DNA from: an uncultured Prevotella sp.
Lineage (GTDB): Bacteria > Bacteroidota > Bacteroidia > Bacteroidales > Bacteroidaceae
NCBI GenBank assembly: GCA_945873145.1
Contig: CAMCBZ010000013.1
Location: forward strand, 1-64,000
DNA: 64,000 nucleotides
Direction of reading: 5' to 3'
The number at the start of each line of letters is the position of its first letter. Positions within the stretch are counted from its first letter, which is position 1. The translations under genes were made by a program, and so were the position numbers. Shown piece after piece: positions 49,977-60,296 of this stretch. Below the pieces are notes generated by a model. The model did no database searches. It saw only the letters and a program-made list of their open reading frames with translations, and had not been told where the DNA came from.

Positions 49977-50636
49977 TTAAAACTTGACATTGTTCTTCTT
50001 TAGAAGTTCAATGTCCTGAGGATTAAGCTTATCGATCACATACTTACCAATGCTGCAGATCTGCATCTCATCGAGAGCATCTACAAGATTCTTGTAATTA
50101 GCGTCGTCGGTAGCCTTGATAATGACGGTCATTGTACTGATCTTCTTATCAGGAAGGATACCGGCCTTGATCTGAGCCAGCTTAGTGTCATAGATGCTGT
50201 CCGGCATCTTATGACCCTTGCTTTCCATATCCTGACGCTGCTTGTCAAGAGCCACTTTGGCCTTCATCACGTCCTGAACAGGATAGGTTCCATCCTCAGT
50301 GACGTGGTTGTAGAGCACAGAGCGGATACCCTTGGTGCCCCACGTTGTCTTCTTCAGACAAGAGGGATCCTCAGGCTTCACCTGACCAGCCACATAATAG
50401 ATCTGGTTGTCTGCGGCACAATAGATCGTAATGGTATACGATGCCTTTGTGACACTCTTGTCCTGATCCTGAATGTTCTTATCGTTACTCGGCATACTCA
50501 ATTCCATCGTCTGGGGCTTGGCCAGAGAGGTACAAAGCATGAAGAACGTAATAAGAAGCATCATCATATCAACCATAGGAGTGAAGTCCACACGGACATT
50601 CATCTTCTTTTGCTTGCTTTTTCCTTGCTTTGCCAT
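49977..50636 (-). CDS. ExbD/TolR biopolymer transporter
   Basis: VRVDFTPMVDMMMLLITFFMLCTSLAKPQTMELSMP. Confidence 0.92.
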   Translation of the reverse strand: MAKQGKSKQKKMNVRVDFTPMVDMMMLLITFFMLCTSLAKPQTMELSMPSNDKNIQDQDKSVTKASYTITIYCAADNQIYYVAGQVKPEDPSCLKKTTWGTKGIRSVLYNHVTEDGTYPVQDVMKAKVALDKQRQDMESKGHKMPDSIYDTKLAQIKAGILPDKKISTMTVIIKATDDANYKNLVDALDEMQICSIGKYVIDKLNPQDIELLKKNNVKF

Positions 50637-50639
50637 TTA

Positions 50640-51266
50640 TTAGTCCTCCTGTTTCTTGTATTGAGTAATCAGGTAGTAACGGTTCTCGTTCATGTCCTGA
50701 AGCTCGCTCATGATCTTCTTCACGATGCGGTAAGGAGTCTTCTCGTCAGCCTTGATGGCGATCTTGGCATCAGGGTTGGTGTTCTTGGCTGCCTTTACCC
50801 AAATCTGGAATTCGCTCATAGCGGCATCACCCGTCTTGCCAGGAACAGAGTCTGTAGGAATACCATACTTCTTGATGGCAACCGGCATTTCTGTCTTCGG
50901 CAGGCTCAGATAGCCCTTCAGGTCATTCATTGGAACGCCCCACATAGGATCGTTGAGGAACTTCTTCTCCTCAGCGGGTGAGAGCGACAAGCCAAACTGA
51001 CCGGCCACATCCTCAAGAGTGGTCTGGACATCGGTCGTCTTGTCCATGCTCATGAATATCTTACCGTCATTGCTGACCAAGATATTCAGGACGTTCTTCT
51101 CTGGAACTTTGATTTCAGACACTGAGCCAGGCGTGTTGACCTTCACTGGCTCCTGCTTCACGAACGTAGACGTCAACATGAAGAAGGTAAGCAGAAGGAC
51201 CATCACGTCAGACATAGGTGTCATGTCTATCCAGACGTCTTTCTTAGCTATTTTTACTTTACCCAT
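50640..51266 (-). CDS. ExbD/TolR biopolymer transporter
   Basis: DVWIDMTPMSDVMVLLLTFFMLTSTFVKQEPVKVNTP. Confidence 0.92.
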   Translation of the reverse strand: MGKVKIAKKDVWIDMTPMSDVMVLLLTFFMLTSTFVKQEPVKVNTPGSVSEIKVPEKNVLNILVSNDGKIFMSMDKTTDVQTTLEDVAGQFGLSLSPAEEKKFLNDPMWGVPMNDLKGYLSLPKTEMPVAIKKYGIPTDSVPGKTGDAAMSEFQIWVKAAKNTNPDAKIAIKADEKTPYRIVKKIMSELQDMNENRYYLITQYKKQED

Positions 51267-51295
51267 AATGATAAAATTTTAAAGGGTTAGTAAAA

Positions 51296-52141
51296 TTAAG
51301 CCTCGTCTGTGTGGTTAGCTTCGTATGTCTGAGCGATTGTGTAACCTACTTCGTCGAGTGCGTATGTCAGCTTATCGATCTTGTTGGTGAAGAAGTTATA
51401 AGAAATAACGGCGCACCAAGAAGTTGCGATACCGAAGGCCGTGTTCACAAGGGCCTCAGAAATACCAGTTGACAGGGCGAGAGAGTCACCACCACCACCG
51501 GCAGCCAGAGCCTGGAATGAACGGATCATACCGGTCACAGTACCAAGCAGTCCGGTAAGGGTACCCAGTGTAACGATGGTTGCGATGATCGGGAGGTTCA
51601 TCTGCAGAGTAGGCATCTCAAGCTGAGTAGCCTCCTCGTGAGCCTGCTGGATCTTAGCAACCTTCTGGCTCTTCTTCAGAGTTGCGTTAGCACCGCTCTC
51701 CATATCCTTGTAAGCGTGAAGAGAAGCGAGGACAACGTTTGCAACAGAACCGCGCATCTCGTTGCAGAGCTTCTCTGCCTTGTCGAAGTCGTTAGCCTTC
51801 AGAGCTGCCTTGATGTTTGCCACGAACTTGGTCAGGTTCTTCTTACCGAAAGCGGTCTTCAATGCCAACCAGCGCTCAACAGTGAGGCAGAGCACGGTGA
51901 GCAACAGTGTGTGGATCACAGGCACCACATAACCACCCTTGAAGATAGTACCGAGGATGTTGACAGGAGCATTGGCGTTGTCGCCACCCTGGAAGTTGTC
52001 ACCGTTACCAAGAACGAGATTGAAGATGCAAAGAGCTGCGATGAAGCACAATACAATGATCCAGAACGCACCTCTGATACCAGTGAAGCCCTGAGACTTC
52101 TTTGCAGCTGCTGGAGCTGCCACCTTTTGTGATGTTGCCAT
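51296..52141 (-). CDS. MotA/TolQ/ExbB proton channel
   Basis: LLTVLCLTVERWLALKTAFG, IATIVTLGTLTGLLGTVTGMIRSFQALA, ALVNTAFGIATSWCAVISYN. Confidence 0.93.
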   Translation of the reverse strand: MATSQKVAAPAAAKKSQGFTGIRGAFWIIVLCFIAALCIFNLVLGNGDNFQGGDNANAPVNILGTIFKGGYVVPVIHTLLLTVLCLTVERWLALKTAFGKKNLTKFVANIKAALKANDFDKAEKLCNEMRGSVANVVLASLHAYKDMESGANATLKKSQKVAKIQQAHEEATQLEMPTLQMNLPIIATIVTLGTLTGLLGTVTGMIRSFQALAAGGGGDSLALSTGISEALVNTAFGIATSWCAVISYNFFTNKIDKLTYALDEVGYTIAQTYEANHTDEA

Positions 52142-52256
52142 AATTTTGAATAATTTTTTGGTTTATAGTAAATTTAAGTTGTTATTCTTCTATTCTTAGT
52201 CTTACAAAAGACCACGCTTTCGCGCCCAACACCGCCTTACCGGCGGAATCCACACG

Positions 52257-52264
52257 CAAAGATA
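52257..52264 (-). promoter_or_regulatory. -7 box of probable exbB operon promoter
   Basis: Minus-strand TATCTTTG, followed by a ccgcc-ttac-ggcgg hairpin in the leader. Confidence 0.4.
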
Positions 52265-52312
52265 GTAATTTATGCTTGACTACGTGAGTTTTTCTTCTTG
52301 TTTAACAAATTT

Positions 52313-53506
52313 TTATTTCAAGCGGGCCGTTACTTCTTTAATTCTGCGCATGGCTTCCTTGATATTGTCGTCGCTGGTGGCGTAGCTCATGCGGAAGCAG
52401 TCGGGATCTCCGAAAGCATCACCACCAACCGTCGCAACGTGGCCTTCCTGAAGAAGATACATCGCAAAATCGGTGGAGTTGTTGATAACGGTCTTGCCAT
52501 CGCTCTTGCCAAAGAAGCTGGAGCACTTGGGGAAGAGATAGAACGCACCCTCGGGAACGTTGACTTCCAAACCGGGAATCTCACGGGCCAGACTCACGAT
52601 GAGATCACGACGCTTCTCAAAAGCTTTGCGCATTTCCTCTACACACTCCTGACTACTCTCGTAAGCGGCGAGGGCTGCCATCTGGCTGACATCGCATGTG
52701 CCACTGGTGTACTGACCCTGCAACTTATTGATGCCCTTGACGATCCACTCAGGAGCTGCGACCCATCCTAAACGCCAGCCAGTCATAGCGTATGCTTTGC
52801 TGACGCCATTACAGATGATAGTGCGCTCTTTCATGCCCGGATAAGAGGCGATGCTGGCGCTCTTGCCTATATAATTAATGTGTTCGTAGATCTCGTCAGA
52901 GAGAACAAACAGATCTTCATGCGACAGGACGACCTTTGCCAGTTCGTTGAGCTCTTCCTGAGAGTAAACGCTACCGGTAGGGTTGCTGGGTGAGCAGAGG
53001 ATCAGCATCTTGGTCTTAGGAGTAATGGCCTCCTCCAACTGCTTGGCCGTGATGCGGAAGTTCTGCTCGAAGCTGGCACGAATGATGACCGGCGTGCCTC
53101 CTGCCAACTTCACCATCTGAGGATAACTGACCCAGTAAGGTGCCGGGATGATGACCTCATCGCCGGGATTGACCAAGGCTAAGATCGTGTTGCAGACGCC
53201 TTGCTTGCCACCCGTACCGACAATGATCTCCTTATTATTATATTGGAGATGATTCTCTTTGTCGAGTTTCTCCGAAATGGCGTTTCTCAGGGCCAGATAA
53301 CCCGGCACGGGAGAATATTTGGAGTAATTGTCATCGATAGCCTTCTTTCCGGCTGCCTTGATATGCTCCGGAGTGTTGAAGTCCGGTTCACCCACGCTCA
53401 TGTTGATAACGTCGATGCCCTGGGCTTTCATCTCGTTGCTTTTCTGAGACATAGCCAACGTGGCAGAAGGTGCCAATCGATTCAGACGGTCTGATAATTG
53501 TGCCAT
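52313..53506 (-). CDS. Pyridoxal-phosphate-dependent aminotransferase (aspartate aminotransferase family)
   Basis: INMSVGEPDFNTPEHIKAAGKKAID, LCSPSNPTGSVYS, LSDEIYEHINY, NGVSKAYAMTGWRLGW (PLP Lys). Confidence 0.95.
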   Translation of the reverse strand: MAQLSDRLNRLAPSATLAMSQKSNEMKAQGIDVINMSVGEPDFNTPEHIKAAGKKAIDDNYSKYSPVPGYLALRNAISEKLDKENHLQYNNKEIIVGTGGKQGVCNTILALVNPGDEVIIPAPYWVSYPQMVKLAGGTPVIIRASFEQNFRITAKQLEEAITPKTKMLILCSPSNPTGSVYSQEELNELAKVVLSHEDLFVLSDEIYEHINYIGKSASIASYPGMKERTIICNGVSKAYAMTGWRLGWVAAPEWIVKGINKLQGQYTSGTCDVSQMAALAAYESSQECVEEMRKAFEKRRDLIVSLAREIPGLEVNVPEGAFYLFPKCSSFFGKSDGKTVINNSTDFAMYLLQEGHVATVGGDAFGDPDCFRMSYATSDDNIKEAMRRIKEVTARLK

Positions 53507-53625
53507 AGTGATTCCTTTAATATGATTTCATTTGCAAAAGTAAGCATTTTATTCGTTATAACGAAAGAAACATGCTTTTTATTTTCAAATTGAAATAATA
53601 ATGTTACAATAGTATTATCTACACA

Positions 53626-54837
53626 TTATTTTATATGCAACTGATGCCCCATACGGTCTCGCTTGGTTCTCAGATACTTAATGTCGTAACGGTTGGGCGT
53701 CACCTCGATGGGTACATTCTCTACGATCTCCAAGCCGTATGCCTCCAAGCCGACACGCTTGGTGGGGTTGTTGGTCATCAACCGCATCTTATGGACATGG
53801 AGATGACGCAGCATCTGTGCACCACAGCCATAGTCGCGCTCGTCGGGCTTGAAGCCGAGGTGGACATTGGCGTCTACGGTGTCCATACCTTGCTCTTGAA
53901 GCTTATAGGCGGCGATCTTGTTCATTAGACCGATACCCCTACCCTCTTGCTGCATATAGATGACGACACCCTTGCCTTCTTTCTCGATCATCTGCATGGA
54001 CTTGTGGAGCTGTTCGCCACAGTCACAACGCATGCTGCCCAAAATATCACCGGTGGCACAAGATGAGTGGACACGCACGAGGATGGGCTCGTCGTCCTTC
54101 CATTCTCCTTTGATGAGCGCCATATGCTCCAGGCCATTGCTGGTCTGGCGGAACGGGATCAAGCGGAAATGACCATAGATGGTTGGAAGATCTACCTCCT
54201 CACCAACCTCTATGCTGGACTCTTTGCGGAGACGATAGGCGATGAGGTCCTTGATCGTGATGATACGAAGTCCCCATTCCTTGGCCTTCTCCTGCAACTG
54301 AGGCATACGGGCCATGGAGCCGTCATCATTCATAATCTCCATCAGCGCACCGGCTGGATACAAACCGGCCAACTTACAAAGATCCACGGCAGCCTCAGTA
54401 TGACCGGAACGACGCAGCACGCCGTTGTCCTGAGCATACAGTGGATTGATGTGACCCGGACGGCCAAAAGTCTGAGGTGTGGAGGCGGGATCTGCAAGTG
54501 CAAGGATGGTTGCAGCACGGTCGTGAGCGGATACGCCCGTCGTACAACCCTCCAACTTATCTACTGTGATGGTGAAAGGTGTGCCTAACATTGAGGTATT
54601 CTCCTCGACCTGGTGGGGCAAATCCAGCTCGTCAGCACGTGACAATGTGATGGGCGCACAGAGTACGCCACGCGCATTCTTGAGCATGAAGTTCACCTTC
54701 TCTGGGGTGATCTTTTCTGCCGCGATGATCAGATCGCCCTCATTCTCGCGATCCTCGTCATCTACGACAATGACGAATTTGCCTTCCTTAAAGTCTTTCA
54801 CTGCATCTTCGATGCTGCTAAGTTTGAAGTCTGCCAT
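53626..54837 (-). CDS. ribBA: Bifunctional 3,4-dihydroxy-2-butanone-4-phosphate synthase / GTP cyclohydrolase II
   Basis: [78 protein letters not shown]. Confidence 0.96.
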   Translation of the reverse strand: MADFKLSSIEDAVKDFKEGKFVIVVDDEDRENEGDLIIAAEKITPEKVNFMLKNARGVLCAPITLSRADELDLPHQVEENTSMLGTPFTITVDKLEGCTTGVSAHDRAATILALADPASTPQTFGRPGHINPLYAQDNGVLRRSGHTEAAVDLCKLAGLYPAGALMEIMNDDGSMARMPQLQEKAKEWGLRIITIKDLIAYRLRKESSIEVGEEVDLPTIYGHFRLIPFRQTSNGLEHMALIKGEWKDDEPILVRVHSSCATGDILGSMRCDCGEQLHKSMQMIEKEGKGVVIYMQQEGRGIGLMNKIAAYKLQEQGMDTVDANVHLGFKPDERDYGCGAQMLRHLHVHKMRLMTNNPTKRVGLEAYGLEIVENVPIEVTPNRYDIKYLRTKRDRMGHQLHIK

Positions 54838-54861
54838 GTTATGATTCCTTTATGATGATAC

Positions 54862-56823
54862 TTATTCTTTCTCAGAGTTCTGCGCGTCACTCTCATGCTG
54901 ATGAGCCAATTCGGCAGCAAGTCTCTGTTTCCTCTCTATATGATTGATAATGTTTGTGTCTGTAAATCGTATCTGCTTCAAATCCCGTAAGAGACGGAGA
55001 CGGAAACGCCACATGCGGAAATAGAAGAACATGCCCAACGGTACGACAAGCGCCGAAAGGATATTCAGCCACTTACGCTCAAACGGACGCGTATGTGCCT
55101 TCAACGTCAATATTGGATATTGATTGATCTGCTGCAAAACATAAGGGTCGCGGGTATTGGCGAGGTCCTTGATGACTGCTTCGAGTTCCTCATTCACTCG
55201 CTCGATCTCATGATCCGGGCGATACTTGAAGAATACCTTGATGACATTTGGTGGTGCCACAAGCTTATGTGCCTTGGAATAAGCAACCACATCCTTATTA
55301 ATAATAAGGAGTTTGTCATGGTCATCGGCATAGTTAGGCTCGTTGATGATCACTTCCTTACCCTGAATGCTGCGTTTGGTTCTCAAGCCCAATAAGCGGC
55401 GGAACATGTCTCGCCAAGCATCGGCATTGAACACCATAGAATCGTTGCAGGCCTTGTAAGTGATGAAGACAGCAAGTGGCGTCATCACAACAGGAGCCAA
55501 TGTACGACCCATCCATACGGCCCACATGCCTTTACGCGCCATCTGATAACTGGAGTTGTCGATGATATAGAACACGATAAAGACCAGCACGGACACGATA
55601 ACCGGCACGCCCAATCCTCCCTTGCGGATGATAGCACCCAAAGGAGCACCGATGAAGAAGAACAACAGACACTGCAAGGCCAGCATGAACTTATTCTGCG
55701 CCTCGATCTGGTGCTCACGTACCGTTCGCTCGTTGTCATTAGTCATCATGCTTCTGAAATCCAAGTCATTGACGGCTGATTGGGCCTTGCTCAACGCAGC
55801 CGAAACCGCCATCTGCTTTTGTTCAGCTGGTGCCTTCTCAAAGACCTTGTCAATATCAAATGACTTCGACATTCCACGTTTCACAGCCATCAAAGAGTCT
55901 TTCTTGGAAAGACGGACGTTGGCAAAATAGAAGGTACGAGCTTGATTATAAGACACGCGTCCTAAACTGTCATAGGTCTCATTGAGAGAGTCTATAGAGT
56001 TGACGATCTGCTTAAGGCTCTTTCCGCGGGCATTGCCAGATAGCGACGAGGCATCGGTCAGACTGAAATCTGCATCAAAATCCAAATAGATGCGCTTGGA
56101 GATAAAACTCTCACGACGATAAGGCACCGAGGCACTTCCTGCCAACTCCTGTGACTGCATATTCTCAAACCACTCACCACTCCACAAACTGAGCAGCAAG
56201 TGCTTCTTCTCTGCGGTAGACTGAATCATACCAGAGTCAGCAAGAATAATGGCTGCGTCCTCATAGCTTGCTGTCATACGATAGACCATGATGCCATAGA
56301 GCTTTCCCGTCTTCAGATTCTTCTTCTGTACATAGATGTTGCAGTTAGGAATACCATCATAGAAAACGCCTTCTGGTATCTCCAACTCCGGACTCTTCTG
56401 CTTCATCGACAGAAAGAGCTGAGCTAACTTCATATTCGCTGTAGGGCCAATATTGTTTTGAAACACAAAAGAAGTGACACAGATTAAAGAAGTGATGACT
56501 ATCAACGACCGGAAACTCTGCATCAAAGAGATACCTGCCGCCTTGATAGCCGTCAGCTCAGAACTTTCGCCTAAATTACCAAACGTAATCAGTGAACTCA
56601 GCAAAATTGCCAAAGGAAGAGCTTGGGGGACCATCATCAGAGCCATGTACCAGAAGAACTGAGCCATGATATCCAACGAGATGCCCTTGCCAATCAAGTC
56701 ATCGATATAGCGCCACAGGAACTGCATCATCAGCACAAACTGGCAGATGAAAAAAGTTCCGGCGAAGAGCAGCCCAAACTGACGGGCTATGAATATGTCG
56801 AGTTTCTTTATCCGAAAATTCAT
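54862..56823 (-). CDS. LptF/LptG (YjgP/YjgQ) family permease
   Basis: LDIFIARQFGLLFAGTFFICQFVLMMQFLWRYIDDLIGKG; AIKAAGISLMQSFRSL; FIGAPLGAIIRKGGLGVPVIVSV. Confidence 0.9.
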   Translation of the reverse strand: MNFRIKKLDIFIARQFGLLFAGTFFICQFVLMMQFLWRYIDDLIGKGISLDIMAQFFWYMALMMVPQALPLAILLSSLITFGNLGESSELTAIKAAGISLMQSFRSLIVITSLICVTSFVFQNNIGPTANMKLAQLFLSMKQKSPELEIPEGVFYDGIPNCNIYVQKKNLKTGKLYGIMVYRMTASYEDAAIILADSGMIQSTAEKKHLLLSLWSGEWFENMQSQELAGSASVPYRRESFISKRIYLDFDADFSLTDASSLSGNARGKSLKQIVNSIDSLNETYDSLGRVSYNQARTFYFANVRLSKKDSLMAVKRGMSKSFDIDKVFEKAPAEQKQMAVSAALSKAQSAVNDLDFRSMMTNDNERTVREHQIEAQNKFMLALQCLLFFFIGAPLGAIIRKGGLGVPVIVSVLVFIVFYIIDNSSYQMARKGMWAVWMGRTLAPVVMTPLAVFITYKACNDSMVFNADAWRDMFRRLLGLRTKRSIQGKEVIINEPNYADDHDKLLIINKDVVAYSKAHKLVAPPNVIKVFFKYRPDHEIERVNEELEAVIKDLANTRDPYVLQQINQYPILTLKAHTRPFERKWLNILSALVVPLGMFFYFRMWRFRLRLLRDLKQIRFTDTNIINHIERKQRLAAELAHQHESDAQNSEKE

Positions 56824-57006
56824 TTTGTCTTTTTCTCACCAGGGAAATACACCTATTATATATAAGCACTCCCGCCAAACTCCCATCCTACGCTGAAAGT
56901 TGCTAAGGAGATACACCTATATTATATAGGTACCCCAGCTATCGACTGCAAAGTTAATGCAAAAAAGTCAGAAAAGCGAATGTTGCAACAAAAAGTAGCC
57001 AAAATA

Positions 57007-57038
57007 TTTGGAGGTTCAAAAACAAATGTGTACCTTTG
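57007..57038 (+). promoter_or_regulatory. Bacteroidota-type promoter upstream of the tRNA
   Basis: TTTG-N20-TACCTTTG. Confidence 0.65.
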
Positions 57039-57096
57039 CACTCGCAATTCAGAAATCACCCATCAACGTGTGTTTTTCTCCTTTGCTGAAAATGAT

Positions 57097-57170
57097 GGCG
57101 GGATAGCTCAGCTGGTTAGAGCGTCGGATTCATAATCCGGAGGTCGTGGGATCGTGGCCCACCCCCGCTA
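57097..57170 (+). tRNA. tRNA-Met (anticodon CAT), unusual T-loop
   Basis: Cloverleaf by eye: acceptor ggcggga/ccccgct, D arm gctc..gagc, anticodon stem-loop tcgga-ttcataa-tccgg, T stem gtggg/cccac; CCA not encoded. Confidence 0.88.
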
Positions 57171-57181
57171 CACTGAAAATC

Positions 57182-57211
57182 AAGGAGTTACGATAACGTA
57201 ACTCCTTTTTT
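57182..57211 (+). terminator. Intrinsic terminator downstream of the tRNA
   Basis: aaggagttacg-ataa-cgtaactcctt then T-run. Confidence 0.85.
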
Positions 57212-57300
57212 CATACCTTCCGTGAAATTCGCGTGAAATTCAGATTAAAATCCTCTTTTTCATCTATTACATTGAATTTCACGCTATTACATGAAATCAT

Positions 57301-57549
57301 ATAAAACACGCCAAAGATGTGGCGGAGATAAAGCAGTTAGCATTATTTAACGATTTAAAATTTGGTATCGAGAAGGATTTCTGAAGGCAAGACGGAAATA
57401 CTGCACATATAACAGAATGAACTGATGAGCATGAAGTCGAAACGCTTGAGGATGTCCAGGGCTTGGGAGAGATGCAGAAGGTCGTCCTCAGAGAGCTCGG
57501 TGGAGAAGATGGAGAAAATAGGGTGCGCCAACTCACTGGCCTATGGTTT
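57301..57549 (+). pseudogene. Probable decayed gene fragment with two in-frame TGA codons
   Basis: Frame-1 translation HIKHAKDVAEIKQLALFNDLKFGIEKDF*RQDGNTAHITE*TDEHEVETLEDVQGLGEMQKVVLRELGGEDGENRVRQLTGLWF*. Confidence 0.4.
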
Positions 57550-57853
57550 TAAAGATAACAAACTGTATATAGTAATGGCGCTATCAAGTCCTTCAGATGA
57601 AGACGAGATTCTCGATTACTTAAAGGAGAGATATATCTTTTCTCCTGAAGAGGTACAAGCTTACACTTGGGGAGGTGTAGACGGTTTAGACGATGCGCAT
57701 ATAACGACATTTGTCGCTGTTAAATTGGACGCTGATTTCAAATATGATTATATGCTTCAAACATATTTTATGTCAAAGGATCTTGCAAAGAGCAGTGCAA
57801 AATCAAAATTTATAAAGGCGCAAACAAGCAAGCTAATACGATCGATGTATTAA
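57425..57853 (+). CDS. Hypothetical protein; C-terminal ~105 aa look genuinely coding, N-terminus likely artefactual
   Basis: ANSLAYGFKDNKLYIVMALSSPSDEDEILDYLKERYIFSPEEVQAYTWGGVDGLDDAHITTFVAVKLD... Confidence 0.4.
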   Translation: MSMKSKRLRMSRAWERCRRSSSESSVEKMEKIGCANSLAYGFKDNKLYIVMALSSPSDEDEILDYLKERYIFSPEEVQAYTWGGVDGLDDAHITTFVAVKLDADFKYDYMLQTYFMSKDLAKSSAKSKFIKAQTSKLIRSMY

Positions 57854-57998
57854 TTAATGAAATAGAGGAAAACAACCACAATTACAGAACACGTAAGACA
57901 TCATTGACAATCTCATAGTTGAACTAGCAAATAACACATTGAGTTACTAGGATTCACTCCGCAGCTCAATGTGATATTTGCCGACAAACACCGTTATA

Positions 57999-60077
57999 TC
58001 AGGATACTCCCCAGCCGGTTCTCTTCTTTGTGCCATCCCAATTGGTAAGCTCACCATTGGAATCCCCGCCACATGAACCAATTCCGCCTCTGCCCCCAGC
58101 CATGAGATACAGTTCCTTTACCAACTCTTTAGCGACGGTCATCTCCTCGCAGAGCTGGCGGGTGCGTAAGCTGGCAAGATTGTACATGCCTTCCGTTATC
58201 CCTGTCCCCGTCCAGTCCATCTTGTCCAAGAGACTGTGGGCTGCCTCCTTGCGTTGTATTTCGACCGTCGGATCAAGGTTGCACCTGACTGCCTCAGCGA
58301 GGATGCCGTAGGCGATATGCTTCTCTTGTTCTGGCGTGAAGATGCTAAGATGCAATCGGGCAAAAGCCATGATGGCATCAAGGGCATTATTGATCCAGGT
58401 TGTGAGTTGCCGTTCAAAGTTTCTGATATTCTGTTGGATATTCCATATTTCTTTGATTTTAGGAATGGAGAACACATCGTTAATCAGTCCTTCGGCATTA
58501 TCGGCGCGTTTTTTCTCTCGTTCCGCCATGACTTCATAGTAAGATGCAGTTCTTATGGATTCGGTAAGCTTGTTCTGTAATCCTTGAATTTCGTTATTTT
58601 TCTGGTTTCGAAGATTGCTGATGGCATTCTCGTCCATCATGGATATCCTCATCCTCAGTTTGTCATTTTCCGCTTTAAGTTCCTCGTTTTCCTTCTGTTT
58701 GCTATCGTTTTCAGCATGCAGCATTTTATTCTGCTTGATCAACTCTGAAGTCTTCTTTATCGCACTTTTGTATATCGAGCGGCCCAGCTCAAGGATCTCT
58801 TTTTCTTTGAGCTCCTGAGTTTTGAAGATTTCATCCTGCATATTTGTAAGAATTGACTTTATTGCAGACTTTCGCATTGCTCTCCATTCCTTCTGTCTAA
58901 AAGTAGGAACGGCAATGTCCAGTTCTCCATTTATTGCTTTGATGGCATCGGCAACTATCTCAATAGTTTTGAGTGCAGGAACATTCAGGTCCTCCTTCTT
59001 AATGTTCAGTTTATCCGCATAATTCATCAGCAGTGTAATCTTACTGTCAAGAAATTCCTTCTTCTGCAGCGTCTGCCGCACCTCATCCTCGAGGCTGCTC
59101 TTCTGAATCGTCAGCTGTTCCTTGTCCGCTTCTGACTTAGCGATTACCTCCTTCGCCTGACGTTCAGCCTCCAGTATCGCCTTGTTTTTATGAATGCGGC
59201 CACGCTGCTCCTCTGCTGGCAACATGGAAATGTCCTCGCCGCGCTCCAAACCATACTTACTGCCAACCTCGTTATAATAATCGGTGTGCATTTGATGGTA
59301 GGTGTGGCCTACGGCATACTTGTTCTCACCCCACACACGGGCATATGACACACACTCTTTTTCTCTCCGTTCGACTACTGTCTTTTTGAAGTCGTTGCGG
59401 ACGTCTTCAGGCAGCTTCTTCCACTCCTTGTGGGAAAGAAGTTTCGACTTGTCATTCTTATGCACATACTTGACAGAAGCCCGGCCTCTTGTCTTGACCT
59501 TTGCTACCGGGATTGTCTGGATGTGAATATGCGGAGTGGTCTCGTCCAGATGAACATCAAAGGCGATGACATTCTCAGCACCCCATCGATGGCATGCCCA
59601 TTGGTAGGTATCCATAGCCCACTCCCTAATGCCTTGTTTTAGCACCACATGGGCGTTGCTCTTTTGGAGGGAGAAGTCCACCTCCTGGTCATCGAATGCA
59701 AGTCGGGTAAGCACTTGGTGATCTCCGCTAACTATGATGCCAACAGTACAGTTTGGGCTATTGTCAGAGTTGCTACTGGGATCGCATTTGTCTTTGTAGG
59801 GTTTGAAACCAAGTTGGTCAAGTCGCTGCTTGATACGTTCATGAAGTGGCACAGGATTCGAACAAAGTGGTACTATTTCTCCTTTGCCGTTAATCTCGAA
59901 GTTAAGATGTTTGCGCGAGAAATCGTAGTGGTTGTTAGTGTCCTTATTCTTTATCCGATAGGTTTTCTCTTCCCAGCCACGGCGTTCCGGCTCATAGCCT
60001 TCCGCAGCAGCAAATGACTTTGCCGGTACACCGACATGGATGGCGGCACGTGGAATACTGTCTTTTACTTTGCTCAT
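57999..60077 (-). CDS. MobV-family (Pre/Mob) relaxase
   Basis: VIAFDVHLDETTPHIHIQTIPVA relaxase His motif, SYARVWGENKYAVGHTYHQMHTDYY, long coiled-coil C-terminus. Confidence 0.88.
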   Translation of the reverse strand: MSKVKDSIPRAAIHVGVPAKSFAAAEGYEPERRGWEEKTYRIKNKDTNNHYDFSRKHLNFEINGKGEIVPLCSNPVPLHERIKQRLDQLGFKPYKDKCDPSSNSDNSPNCTVGIIVSGDHQVLTRLAFDDQEVDFSLQKSNAHVVLKQGIREWAMDTYQWACHRWGAENVIAFDVHLDETTPHIHIQTIPVAKVKTRGRASVKYVHKNDKSKLLSHKEWKKLPEDVRNDFKKTVVERREKECVSYARVWGENKYAVGHTYHQMHTDYYNEVGSKYGLERGEDISMLPAEEQRGRIHKNKAILEAERQAKEVIAKSEADKEQLTIQKSSLEDEVRQTLQKKEFLDSKITLLMNYADKLNIKKEDLNVPALKTIEIVADAIKAINGELDIAVPTFRQKEWRAMRKSAIKSILTNMQDEIFKTQELKEKEILELGRSIYKSAIKKTSELIKQNKMLHAENDSKQKENEELKAENDKLRMRISMMDENAISNLRNQKNNEIQGLQNKLTESIRTASYYEVMAEREKKRADNAEGLINDVFSIPKIKEIWNIQQNIRNFERQLTTWINNALDAIMAFARLHLSIFTPEQEKHIAYGILAEAVRCNLDPTVEIQRKEAAHSLLDKMDWTGTGITEGMYNLASLRTRQLCEEMTVAKELVKELYLMAGGRGGIGSCGGDSNGELTNWDGTKKRTGWGVS

Positions 60078-60296
60078 GATGATATTCTTTGGGGGTTGAT
60101 TGGGCTTTATATTAGGGGCTTTTTATGGCTTTCGGGTATCGGGTGAAATATGAGTGGAGGGTTGAGGGAGAGAGTCACTCCCTCTCAGACAGCTCTCTGC
60201 TGAAGACAGTTTGAGCAGGCAATACTTCATGGAGGCATACCCTCGGAGAGCATAATGGGACTTTTTAAGGGAGCGTAGTGAATCTAAAAGTCCATA

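Noticed and set aside
54838-54861. FMN riboswitch upstream of ribBA
   Set aside because: Only 24 nt separate ribBA from the upstream LptF/G permease gene, too short for an FMN aptamer; ribBA is probably co-transcribed.
57297-57536. 79-aa minus-strand Ser/Pro/Cys-rich ORF
   Set aside because: Low-complexity composition and opposite the better protein-like plus frame.
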